NCBI RefSeq assembly: GCF_011365745.1
Contig: NZ_JAAOBY010000009.1
Span: 1-64,000 of the forward strand
Reading direction: 5' to 3'
DNA length: 64,000 nt
Source: Flavobacterium turcicum
GTDB taxonomy: Bacteria; Bacteroidota; Bacteroidia; Flavobacteriales; Flavobacteriaceae
Below the pieces are notes generated by a model. The model made no database searches, was not told where the DNA came from, and saw only the letters and a program-made list of their open reading frames with translations. The translations under genes were made by a program, and so were the position numbers. Position 1 is the first letter of the stretch. Every line of letters begins with the position of its first letter. This document shows positions 36,793 through 44,953 of the stretch, one piece after another.

Positions 36793-37062
36793 TTACTTAA
36801 CTTCATACGCTACTTTTCCTTTTCGTTTTCTTTGAGAGCCAAAGTTTTGATGGTAGGAGGAAATATTTTTTTGAAATTCTTTTAGCACTTGTAATTGTCC
36901 AAAAAAACAAAAACCATTCTGCAATTGTGGAACCGGATTACTTAAGTTACCTTTTTTTACATGCGTTTGATTTTGCCAAATTGTTTTTCCTTTGACACAA
37001 AAAAACGAACATAAAAAAAACGCGAGTATAACTAACTTCTTGGGAACTGTAATTGTTATCAT
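36793..37062 (-). CDS. Small putative secreted protein, unknown
   Basis: 89 aa. Residues 8-24 (KLVILAFFLCSFFCVKG) form a signal peptide or anchor; the rest is polar and basic, ending QRKRKGKVAYEV. No family is recognised. It could be a real small secreted protein or a chance frame: it has no clear promoter, and the tRNA terminator lies beyond its stop. I keep it because of the signal-like N-terminus and the otherwise empty interval. Confidence 0.38.
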   Translation of the reverse strand: MITITVPKKLVILAFFLCSFFCVKGKTIWQNQTHVKKGNLSNPVPQLQNGFCFFGQLQVLKEFQKNISSYHQNFGSQRKRKGKVAYEVK

Positions 37063-37216
37063 TTTTAAAATAGCAATTCATTAATTGTGAACAAATCCAA
37101 AAGTAACGAGCTACAAAATCATTTCTTTGCGGGAAACCGTAAAACAGTATTCTTTTCTTGATAAGAATCAAATTTATTAAGAATATGCAGTAAAGGAATA
37201 AAAATTAGAAGTGTTT

Positions 37217-37885
37217 TTATATTAGACCTAGGTCTTTTGCGATTGACACCAAATGGGTAGTATTGAGCGCTCTAAAGTATATTTTCAGTTTACCAATTCG
37301 CTTTTCGATGGTGCTTTTGCTGTTTGGGGTAATTCCTGCTTCTTTAAAAACATACTCCATTGCTTCTTGAGAGACGCCTTTTGAGAGGTATTCTAATAAC
37401 TGAATGTCGTAGTCATCAATTTCGTTGACTAATTTTTCTTGAAAAATAAACTTTAAATCTGCAGGAAGATACGGAATATCCTGATTTGCAATTGCCTCGA
37501 CTGCTTTGCGCAACTCGACCATTGTATTACGACCTTTCATGACAAAACCGTTAACACCTAATTGTTCAAATAGGGCTTTAATACGATAGGATTTGTCTTC
37601 AATAGAAAAAGCAATGGTTTTTAAATCCGGGAAAATTCCCTTGACAGCATCAATCAAAGCTTCGCCAGATGATAATAAAGTGGTACGATGATCAGCCTTG
37701 AATGACAAATCGGTTATTAACAAATCATACGGAACCTCATCTAAAGCCGCTCTTTTTATTTTTAGCAAAGCATCGTCACAGTATTTTGTAAAGTCAATTT
37801 GTGGGATTCCCATTTCCTTTAAGACACTGACCGCTGCTACATCATTGAAATCAATATCGTCAACTATTAAAACTTTTTGAAACAT
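37217..37885 (-). CDS. LuxR-type response regulator
   Basis: 222 aa. Receiver domain (about residues 1-125) with acidic Asp9/Asp10, phospho-acceptor Asp59 in LLITDLSF and conserved Lys in VMKGRN. The C-terminal part (150-222) is a NarL/LuxR-like helix-turn-helix, with STIEKRIGKLKIYFRALN as the recognition region. The receiver is unusually divergent. It starts seven bases after the kinase stop, so both come from one message and form a two-component pair. Confidence 0.88.
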   Translation of the reverse strand: MFQKVLIVDDIDFNDVAAVSVLKEMGIPQIDFTKYCDDALLKIKRAALDEVPYDLLITDLSFKADHRTTLLSSGEALIDAVKGIFPDLKTIAFSIEDKSYRIKALFEQLGVNGFVMKGRNTMVELRKAVEAIANQDIPYLPADLKFIFQEKLVNEIDDYDIQLLEYLSKGVSQEAMEYVFKEAGITPNSKSTIEKRIGKLKIYFRALNTTHLVSIAKDLGLI

Positions 37886-37892
37886 AAGTCAC

Positions 37893-39614
37893 CTATTTAG
37901 GAAATGTTAATTTGATTTTTAGCCCTTTTGAACTTTTCGAGTCAAAAATAATACTTCCTCCAATGGCATGAATACGGTTTTCCACATTGAGCAATCCATT
38001 TTTACTTTGTAGGGGATTTTTTATGCCAATTCCATTATCTGAATAATTAACAAAACATTGTTTATTGTCAGTCTCAAAGCGAAGCACTACAAAAGTCCCT
38101 TGACTGTGTTTTTTCATGTTGATCATTAATTCTTGCAACACACGATAAAGGGCAATTTTCTTTTCTTCTGTAATCTTATTCCATGGAATGCTATTACTAT
38201 CTTTTAAAATAACCTGTACTTGGGCTGCATTAAAACTAGAGAGCATTTCCTTTAATTCGCTTTCATAGGTTTCACCCGTGGGAATAGGGCTGTTTTCTCT
38301 CGATATATTGCGTGTTCGACGGTAAATTTTATCCAAATTATCTAACAAGGTTTCTTTTTGAATTACATTTTGCAAGTCTTGCGTTTCTGCAAAAGCAATG
38401 GTTTGATAAACGTCATTGGCTAATTCATCATGCAATTTTTTAGAAATTCGAATTTCACTTTCATATACGGCTGCTTGTTTTTCCTTCTTGTTCTTATCTT
38501 GAAGATAGAAATATAAAATGAGTGCCAAAATTACCCCCAAGAGCAAGATAAAAAACAACATATAATTTTGAAGTTTTTCTTGCTCTAATGCCAAAGCTTT
38601 TTCTGCATTATCTGTTTTTAATTGTAAATTCTCATTTTGTGCTTGGGTAGCATCATACTTGATTTTGGCAAACTGATTTTTAGCAATCTGCCTAACTTTT
38701 GTAATGCTATCATTAAGTTGAAGGTATTTTTTTGTGTAGTTACGCACTTGTAATGGAGTACTTATTTCCATCAGCAATGCCAAAGCTGATAAGCGATCAT
38801 CGATACTTTTTAGCACTGTGGCTTTAGCATACGATTTTTGTGCATATTTTATAGCCAATTGAGGCTGGCTCCTTTGATAAAACTGAGCAAGATTGTTAAA
38901 ACTAGTGACCAAACCATATTCGAATTGTAATTGTTGGCGAATCTTCAAAGCTCTTTTTAAGACCATACCGCTTCTGTTATCTCCTATTTTATAATAGCAA
39001 TAGCCTAGATTACCTAAAACTCTGGCGAGGTGCTCCAAGTTGGCCTGAGCAATTAGTGATTTAGAGAGCGACTCAAGTGACTGTATGGCTTGTTTGTAGT
39101 TTTGTTGATCCATGTTCACCACCGCAATATTATTCTGCATGATTTCTTTTTGCAAAGGCGTATCAGCCAATTCACTTGCTTTTTTGTAATACGTAATGGC
39201 GTTGGGATAATCGTAAAGGTTCTTATAATTAATCCCTAACGAATTGTATATCGCCACTTTATACTGGGTTTCAATTTTGTTTTTAAAGTACGAAATCGCC
39301 TCTGTAGCAGTAACTTCACTTCCTACGTAATCTCCCTGTGTTTGCTGTATCGCGGCCATTTTCAGGAGTGCATATACTATTTTTTCTGCATCTTCCTTAG
39401 CGGAACTTTGGGTTCGAATTTGATTGTAATAGTAGTAGGCGCTATCATAAACACCCTTCGAGTAGAAATCTTCTGCCGTTGTAATGTACTTTTCATAAAC
39501 CGTAACCGACTTTAATGCTGTTTGATTAGGAGTTGTTTTTGAACAGGAACAAAAAAAAGTCCCTATGAATATGAGAAAAATAAAAAACGGGAAACGTACT
39601 TTTGGTAGTATCAT
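37893..39614 (-). CDS. TPR-containing lipoprotein-like sensor histidine kinase
   Basis: 573 aa. N-terminal signal with cysteines at 22 and 24 (FFCSCSK), so possibly lipidated. A periplasmic stretch of tetratricopeptide-type helices follows (about 45-300, for example IYNSLGINYKNLYDYPNAI), then a membrane helix at 351-371, a HisKA_3-type dimerisation domain with His395 in KKLHDELAND, and an ATPase domain with NYSDNGIGI. This is the common Bacteroidota TPR kinase design. The signal is unknown. It is operon-mate of the response regulator. Confidence 0.9.
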   Translation of the reverse strand: MILPKVRFPFFIFLIFIGTFFCSCSKTTPNQTALKSVTVYEKYITTAEDFYSKGVYDSAYYYYNQIRTQSSAKEDAEKIVYALLKMAAIQQTQGDYVGSEVTATEAISYFKNKIETQYKVAIYNSLGINYKNLYDYPNAITYYKKASELADTPLQKEIMQNNIAVVNMDQQNYKQAIQSLESLSKSLIAQANLEHLARVLGNLGYCYYKIGDNRSGMVLKRALKIRQQLQFEYGLVTSFNNLAQFYQRSQPQLAIKYAQKSYAKATVLKSIDDRLSALALLMEISTPLQVRNYTKKYLQLNDSITKVRQIAKNQFAKIKYDATQAQNENLQLKTDNAEKALALEQEKLQNYMLFFILLLGVILALILYFYLQDKNKKEKQAAVYESEIRISKKLHDELANDVYQTIAFAETQDLQNVIQKETLLDNLDKIYRRTRNISRENSPIPTGETYESELKEMLSSFNAAQVQVILKDSNSIPWNKITEEKKIALYRVLQELMINMKKHSQGTFVVLRFETDNKQCFVNYSDNGIGIKNPLQSKNGLLNVENRIHAIGGSIIFDSKSSKGLKIKLTFPK

Positions 39615-39659
39615 TTCCCGAAAATATCAAATTAATTTTAATAAATGTAAAATCAAGTT

Positions 39660-39786
39660 CTATTTTTTTGGAGGAGTTGTTGGAGATTGTCCACTGGAAT
39701 CTCCTCCGCTCCCGCCCGTTTCACTGGCAACAATTTGAGTCGCAGCAACTGGGGAATTTTACATTAAATACAATTATTAAAAACAT
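39660..39786 (-). pseudogene. Possible frameshifted small secreted protein
   Basis: On the minus strand an ATG at 39786 begins MFLIIVFNVKFP, and after a run of four C a different frame gives VAATQIVASETGGSGGDSS and so on to TTPPKK and a stop at 39660. Removing one C would join them into about 41 aa: hydrophobic start, Gly/Ser/Pro-rich tail. Such tiny Gly/Pro-rich secreted peptides occur in flavobacteria. Neither half has its own good start and stop, so this is tentative. Confidence 0.25.
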
Positions 39787-39864
39787 CAGTTCGACGCAAG
39801 GCGAACAATTGTTCTTTCACGAAGTATTATGGAAATGGTTTTTCATTACATTTAAAACCGAACA

Positions 39865-41145
39865 CTATTTTCTCCACAAAATCTTTCGGAAATAAACTAA
39901 GAGCACAACAAAATACAAGAAGTTATCCAGAGCTTGTGCCATCACTACACCTTTTAAGCCATAAATATTCATTAAAAAATGACTGCTCAAATACAAAAAC
40001 AGCAGAGACAGGAACTCTGAAACCAAAAATGCAACGGTATGTTTTTTTGCAAAAAATTGATATCCCAAAATCAGTGCTGCAACTTTGAAAATATCACCAA
40101 GCAATTGCAAAAAAAACAAATCGGCAACCGTTTTAAAGTTTGGCGCAAATAAGAATTGAATGATAAAATCGCGACATAAAAAAATCACAATAACCATCAC
40201 TATGAATACGGGCAGAATGGTTTGGTAAAAATTCCGAAAAATGAGTTTAGCGTCTGTTGTTGATTTTGCCTGAGCTAATTTTGGAAAATAATAAATACTT
40301 ACAATTGAGGTAACAAATAACATGTAGTAACTGGCTATACGCCCCATCGTTTCCCAATAACCCGCTTGCTCCAATCCTAGCGAAAGAACAATTTCTTTAC
40401 GGATTATCAAATACACGAACGGACTTGCAACAGCTGCAAACAGCGCCATAATTGAGTAACTTGACAAGCTTTTCAGAATCTTAAAATCAAAATATCGCAT
40501 AGAAAACAAGGCTCCAATCTGGGCTACTTTTGGCATCAAAAGCATAGTAACCAAAAACCAAACTGCAGGAACAAGAGCAACCAACAATACTGCTCCCGTA
40601 GTTTTGAATTGGTAAATCAAATAAACAGCAAGCAAAATATTAGCACTATTACCGGCAATAGCAACGCCCAAAACTCGTTTGTAATAACCCAATCCATTTG
40701 CTACTGCAACCCAAATCAAAGACAAAGCATACCATGGCAAACTAAGTGCAACAACTTTAAACACAAAATCATACCGAACTGAAGAACCAAAAACGACTGT
40801 ATTCCAATAGGAGGCGAAACAAAACAACAAGATTCCGATAATTATTGACACAAGCATCAAAGTAAAACTGACTGTGAACGCCATCTTTTTAAGGTAGAAG
40901 GAGTCATTCTCATTTTCGGCGGTATATTTTACTACCCCATTCTGAAAACCTAGTGTCGAAATTCCTTCTAAAGCACTAAAAAATACTCTAAAATTCCCCA
41001 CTAAACCCATACCGCTTGGCCCTACAAAAACAGCCAATAATTTTGAAGTAATTAAGCCTGAAATTATTTTCACAAAAACACTTAAACTATTCAATGACAA
41101 TAGTTCTATAAATTTACTTTTAGCTATTTTGTGGAAAAACAACAT
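39865..41145 (-). CDS. WzxE-like polysaccharide flippase
   Basis: 426 aa, about twelve membrane segments. The opening SLSVFVKIISGLITSKLLAV and FVGPSGMGLVGNFR (about residues 41-54) closely follow the WzxE type of the MOP superfamily, which moves undecaprenyl-linked oligosaccharides to the periplasm. It starts one base after the aminotransferase stop and the aminotransferase overlaps the acetyltransferase, so the three form one tightly packed operon for a surface amino-sugar. No polymerase or further glycosyltransferases are adjacent. Confidence 0.9.
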   Translation of the reverse strand: MLFFHKIAKSKFIELLSLNSLSVFVKIISGLITSKLLAVFVGPSGMGLVGNFRVFFSALEGISTLGFQNGVVKYTAENENDSFYLKKMAFTVSFTLMLVSIIIGILLFCFASYWNTVVFGSSVRYDFVFKVVALSLPWYALSLIWVAVANGLGYYKRVLGVAIAGNSANILLAVYLIYQFKTTGAVLLVALVPAVWFLVTMLLMPKVAQIGALFSMRYFDFKILKSLSSYSIMALFAAVASPFVYLIIRKEIVLSLGLEQAGYWETMGRIASYYMLFVTSIVSIYYFPKLAQAKSTTDAKLIFRNFYQTILPVFIVMVIVIFLCRDFIIQFLFAPNFKTVADLFFLQLLGDIFKVAALILGYQFFAKKHTVAFLVSEFLSLLFLYLSSHFLMNIYGLKGVVMAQALDNFLYFVVLLVYFRKILWRK

Positions 41146-41146
41146 C

Positions 41147-42259
41147 TTAGTAACGGTTTACAACTGCAATAATTTCGCTTATTTCCTTATCAGTAAGCAC
41201 GGGACTTATTGGCAAACTGAGTACTTCATGAGCTAATTTTTCAGTAATTGGAAGTGAAATCTGTCGGAATTCTGACAAGGCTTTTTGATGGTGCACCGGA
41301 ACAGGATAGTGAATGACTGTTTCAATGCCATTCTGCTGCAAATAGCTTTGAAAACCTGCCCTATCCGCTGTGCGCACTACAAACAAATGATAAACATGTG
41401 GCGGTAAATTTCCCGTTTCGTCTACTCCTTCGGGAAGTAATATTTTAAGATTTTTAATTTCTGCGAAGTAGCGTTTAGCAATTGCGCGGCGGCTTGCATT
41501 GCTTTCATCCAAATAGGGTAATTTCACATTTAAAAAGGCAGCTTGTACCTCATCTAATCGAGAGTTTATACCCGCTAAATCATGAATGTATTTGGTTTTA
41601 GAGCCATAATTGCGTAGTGCTTTAATACAATCTGCTAGTTCAGCATCGGTAGTAACAACTGCTCCACCATCGCCTAATGCGCCTAAATTTTTACCGGGAT
41701 AAAAGCTGTAGGCAGCAACAGTAGTATTTTTACTGAATTGCATCTCTGTGGCCGATACTACGCCATGGGATTGAGCTGCATCTTCAATGACTAACAAATT
41801 ATCAGTCTTTGCGATGGCGCGAATTTTATCCATATCAGCTAATCGACCATACAAATGAACAACCAAAATCGCTTTGGCGGAAGCCGACATTTTGTTTTGC
41901 AAGTCTATCGGATCTATTGTGAAAGTATGAGAATCCGGTTCAACCAAAACCGGTACCAAACCCACCTTTTTGATTGCCAATACACTCGCAATGTACGTAT
42001 GCGCAGGAACCAAAACGGAATCGCCTTTTTTCAATTTACCCAAAGCAATGTAAGCTTCAAAAATGAGCACTAATGCATCAAATCCATTTCCGACGCCTAT
42101 GCAAAAAGGCACCCCACAGTAGGTAGCGAAATTTTTTTCGAACTCCTGAACTTGATTTCCCAAAATGTACCAACCACTGTCTAAAACAGTTGCAAATTTT
42201 TCTTGAAAAGCCAAATGATAAGGCTCATTTATTTTTTTTAAGTCTAAAAATTTAATCAT
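41147..42259 (-). CDS. DegT/DnrJ/EryC1 sugar aminotransferase, WecE-like
   Basis: About 370 aa, starting MIKFLDLKKINEPY. PLP-site motifs are present: GVGNGFDALVL near 55-65, VIEDAAQSHG near 160-169, and AAYSFYPGKNLGALGDGGAVV near 184-204 with the Schiff-base Lys in PGKN. Such enzymes aminate nucleotide-linked keto-sugars (dTDP-4-keto or 3-keto-6-deoxyhexoses). The ATG at 42259 is chosen; an ATG three codons earlier (42268) is also possible. It overlaps the acetyltransferase stop by eight bases. This is the amination step of the module. Confidence 0.92.
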   Translation of the reverse strand: MIKFLDLKKINEPYHLAFQEKFATVLDSGWYILGNQVQEFEKNFATYCGVPFCIGVGNGFDALVLIFEAYIALGKLKKGDSVLVPAHTYIASVLAIKKVGLVPVLVEPDSHTFTIDPIDLQNKMSASAKAILVVHLYGRLADMDKIRAIAKTDNLLVIEDAAQSHGVVSATEMQFSKNTTVAAYSFYPGKNLGALGDGGAVVTTDAELADCIKALRNYGSKTKYIHDLAGINSRLDEVQAAFLNVKLPYLDESNASRRAIAKRYFAEIKNLKILLPEGVDETGNLPPHVYHLFVVRTADRAGFQSYLQQNGIETVIHYPVPVHHQKALSEFRQISLPITEKLAHEVLSLPISPVLTDKEISEIIAVVNRY

Positions 42260-43253
42260 GATCAGCATTTTTAGAGACTGTAAAATAATCTGTCAAAAGT
42301 TCATGCGAAAACGTTTCGCATTCATAAAAATCATGCACAATGGCACTTGCCCCAAAACTTTCTTTCCAATAACTCAAACCTTCATTTAAAAGCAAACCAT
42401 TTGACTCTGTTGAAATTCCAAAGTCAAAAAAACGTTTGTCCGCATAAACTTCTGTGAGTAAATAATGGTACAAGAAATCTAAACTGCCTAAATTCAATCC
42501 CTTTTCATATTTCGAAATATATTGACAATGCGCCACGGTTTCAGTTTCAAAAATTGTTGTTCCGGCTACAATCACGCCTTCGTAATAAACATTAAACTGA
42601 CGAACAGCTTGAGGAAAACAACTTTTTAAATAGTGTATTTCGTTAATAGTGTGCACTGGCTCAACTTGGTGTCTTTGTTTAAGGTTTGGCAAAAGTATTT
42701 TGTCCCAAAATGCAGTACAATCCTGTTCTTCTTTTACCACTAATTGATGTTGCTTAGCACGTAGCAAACCTCTTTTGCGTATTTTAGATAATGCAAAGCC
42801 AGCAGAATAGTTAATCACAGCCAACACATCACGACGGATAAGCGTAGCTTTGGCCAAAAACAGTGCGTAATGCAATTCCTCAGCTGGTTTTTTATGATAG
42901 ATTGAAGGCAGGGTTTTTATTTGTAAAGTGCTAACACCTTCAGATTCCAGATATTTCAAAATAACAGCAAATGACGCAATAACTGATGTTAATTTACAAG
43001 AATCTTTATAAACCAAACCGCCATAGGTTAGACCTTGATGCGAAAAAACAGTGGTTTCATTTCGGTTTGCAGGCAAAATGGCCACTAGCTGATCTGATTC
43101 ATAAACCATTAGAGAACAATCAGAAAACCGCTCTTGATGGTATTCCATAAAATTTCGGTGAAATAAAAAGGTAGCATTTTTTGCCCCTGAAACAAATTCG
43201 TTCCAGATCTCAAAATCATTTTTTTGATATGCTTTTACCGTATAGTTTTTCAC
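42252..43253 (-). CDS. FemAB-like / GNAT acyltransferase
   Basis: About 334 aa from a GTG at 43253 (VKNYTVKAYQKNDF). It looks like a two-lobed GNAT/FemAB-type transferase: an N-terminal half with FLFHRNFMEYHQERFSDCSLMVY (about residues 30-52) and a C-terminal half with QFNVYYEGVIVAGTTIFE and HCQYISKYEKGLNLGSLDFLYHYL. It probably acylates the amino-sugar made by the neighbouring aminotransferase. An ATG at 43319 would overlap the upstream gene by 31 bases, so the GTG start is preferred but not proven. Confidence 0.78.
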   Translation of the reverse strand: MKNYTVKAYQKNDFEIWNEFVSGAKNATFLFHRNFMEYHQERFSDCSLMVYESDQLVAILPANRNETTVFSHQGLTYGGLVYKDSCKLTSVIASFAVILKYLESEGVSTLQIKTLPSIYHKKPAEELHYALFLAKATLIRRDVLAVINYSAGFALSKIRKRGLLRAKQHQLVVKEEQDCTAFWDKILLPNLKQRHQVEPVHTINEIHYLKSCFPQAVRQFNVYYEGVIVAGTTIFETETVAHCQYISKYEKGLNLGSLDFLYHYLLTEVYADKRFFDFGISTESNGLLLNEGLSYWKESFGASAIVHDFYECETFSHELLTDYFTVSKNADHD

Positions 43254-43288
43254 CCTAAATTTTTCTTGACTGTGAAAGTAGTTAATTT

Positions 43289-43891
43289 TTACTGATTTTC
43301 GAAAGCAGGTAAATACCATTTGAACTTTACCGCCATCAATCGCAAAGAAATAATTATTGACGAACTCAATAGATACAGCACATCATTTTCTAAATTCATC
43401 GTTCTCAAAACGAAAAATAGAACACCTCCCACAATACAAAGGGTAGCATAAATTTCTCGTCGAAAAATCACTGGAATTTCATTGCACAAAATATCTCTAA
43501 TAACGCCACCAAAACAAGCGGTCATGGTTCCCAAAGCGACACAAATTACAGGATGTAACCCTATTTCAAGACCTTTTTCGAGACCTATTAAAGTAAAAAC
43601 ACCAAGTCCGATAGTATCAAATAAAAAAAGAGATTTTCGTAATCTATCTAGTTTTTTTCGGAAAATAATAGCCAAAACAAATCCGATAAAAATCACGTAA
43701 ACATATTGCAAATCGAGCATCCATCCTACAGGAGTTCTTCCAATTAGCACATCACGCAAAGTTCCACCGCCAACTGCCGTAACGAATGCAATGATAAAAA
43801 CTCCAAACGGATCAAGCTTTTTGCTCATAGCTGTTAAAGCGCCTGACATAGCAAAGGCCATTGTACCAATAATGTCTAAAAAATGAAACAT
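43289..43891 (-). CDS. Trimeric intracellular cation channel family protein (UPF0126)
   Basis: 200 aa, six or seven membrane helices, starting MFHFLDIIGTMAFAMSGALTA. The repeated glycine-rich motif GGGTLRDVLIG (about 57-67) and GGVIRDILCNEIP mark the prokaryotic TRIC/YadS family, potassium-type channels with inverted repeats. The start at 43891 matches family length; a longer frame from 43927 adds 12 residues. Position upstream of the acetyltransferase on the same strand suggests possible cotranscription. Ion selectivity is by family. Confidence 0.9.
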   Translation of the reverse strand: MFHFLDIIGTMAFAMSGALTAMSKKLDPFGVFIIAFVTAVGGGTLRDVLIGRTPVGWMLDLQYVYVIFIGFVLAIIFRKKLDRLRKSLFLFDTIGLGVFTLIGLEKGLEIGLHPVICVALGTMTACFGGVIRDILCNEIPVIFRREIYATLCIVGGVLFFVLRTMNLENDVLYLLSSSIIISLRLMAVKFKWYLPAFENQ

Positions 43892-44018
43892 AGTTGTATA
43901 GGATTTGGACAAAAATACAGAAAACACCGCTAATTGATCCTATTAACACCAATCAATTAATCAGTAATTAGGAAACAAATAAATGCCATATTTTCCTAAA
44001 AACTGCCAATTCTCTCTG

Positions 44019-44026
44019 TATCTTTG
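44019..44026 (+). promoter_or_regulatory. Minus-7 box for the RNA methyltransferase gene
   Basis: TATCTTTG 29 bases before the TTG start codon at 44055. No TTG at the ideal upstream distance. Confidence 0.5.
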
Positions 44027-44054
44027 TACTTGAAAATTTAATCGTGAAAAAGCC

Positions 44055-44840
44055 TTGAAACACATAACTTCTATTCAAAATCCGTACATTAAAACGCTCG
44101 TACAATTGCAAGAAAAAGCAAAAACGCGCAAACAAACTGGCACTTTTTTGATGGAAGGAAAGCGCGAAATTAGCATTGCTGTAAAAGGCGGTTACGAATT
44201 GATTACGGTATTATTTGTACCTGAAATTTGCCCAGAATCTGAAATAGTTGCTTTATATGGAGATGCCGAATTGATTTCGATTACTAAAGAAGTGTATCAG
44301 AAATTAGCGTACCGTGATACTACCGAAGGACTTTTGGCTGTAGCAAAAACTAAATCCATGCAATTAAAGGATTTAAAATTATCTAAAAACCCTTTGATTT
44401 TGGTAGCCGAAGCTCCTGAAAAACCAGGAAACATAGGTGCTTTATTACGCACTGCAGATGCCGCTAATTTAGATGCCGTGTTAATTGCCAATCCAAAAAG
44501 CGATTTGTACAACCCAAATATCGTCCGTTCAAGCGTAGGTTGTTTGTTTACCAATCAAATTGCAACAGGAACTACAACCGAAATTATTGCATACTTAAAA
44601 GAGCAAAACATCAATTTTTACTGTGCTACTTTGCAAAATTCAACCGCATACCATACCCAAGATTACACCTCCGCAACAGCTTTGGTGGTAGGTACCGAAG
44701 CAACTGGACTTACACAGGAATGGCGCGAAGCTGCAACGCAAAATATTATTATACCCATGCAAGGCGAAATTGACTCCATGAATGTATCAGTTGCAGCGGC
44801 AATTTTAATTTTTGAAGCCAAAAGACAAAGAGGGTTTTAA
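44055..44840 (+). CDS. TrmH/SpoU family RNA 2'-O-methyltransferase
   Basis: 261 aa. Substrate-binding N-terminal domain (HITSIQNPYIKTLVQLQEKAK, residues 3-23) and a SPOUT knot domain with the three motifs: NIGALLRTADA near 127-137, VGTEATGLT near 212-220 and IPMQGEIDSMNVSVAAAI near 233-250. It methylates a ribose in rRNA or tRNA; similarity is greatest to 23S rRNA enzymes. The start codon is TTG, as no in-frame ATG precedes KHITSIQNP. The rel gene follows after 113 bases. Confidence 0.92.
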   Translation: MKHITSIQNPYIKTLVQLQEKAKTRKQTGTFLMEGKREISIAVKGGYELITVLFVPEICPESEIVALYGDAELISITKEVYQKLAYRDTTEGLLAVAKTKSMQLKDLKLSKNPLILVAEAPEKPGNIGALLRTADAANLDAVLIANPKSDLYNPNIVRSSVGCLFTNQIATGTTTEIIAYLKEQNINFYCATLQNSTAYHTQDYTSATALVVGTEATGLTQEWREAATQNIIIPMQGEIDSMNVSVAAAILIFEAKRQRGF

Positions 44841-44953
44841 AAACCATTACTGTTCGCGTAGTGCTCGTCAGTACAACCAAATATCAGCCACAAACCCAAC
44901 TGTTTTAAAACTTTTCACTTGCATAATTAGCAATTATTTGCTATTTTTAGAAA

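Noticed and set aside
36947..37171. Minus-strand 74-codon frame overlapping the small secreted candidate
   Set aside because: Out of frame with it, no signal or domain, and starts in an AT-rich region without promoter.
39602..39895. Plus-strand frame of 97 codons over the kinase-flippase gap
   Set aside because: No recognisable domain, unusual composition, and it overlaps both flanking minus-strand genes.
44297..44554. Minus-strand frames inside the methyltransferase and other long genes
   Set aside because: Shadows of the well-supported plus-strand genes with no family motifs.
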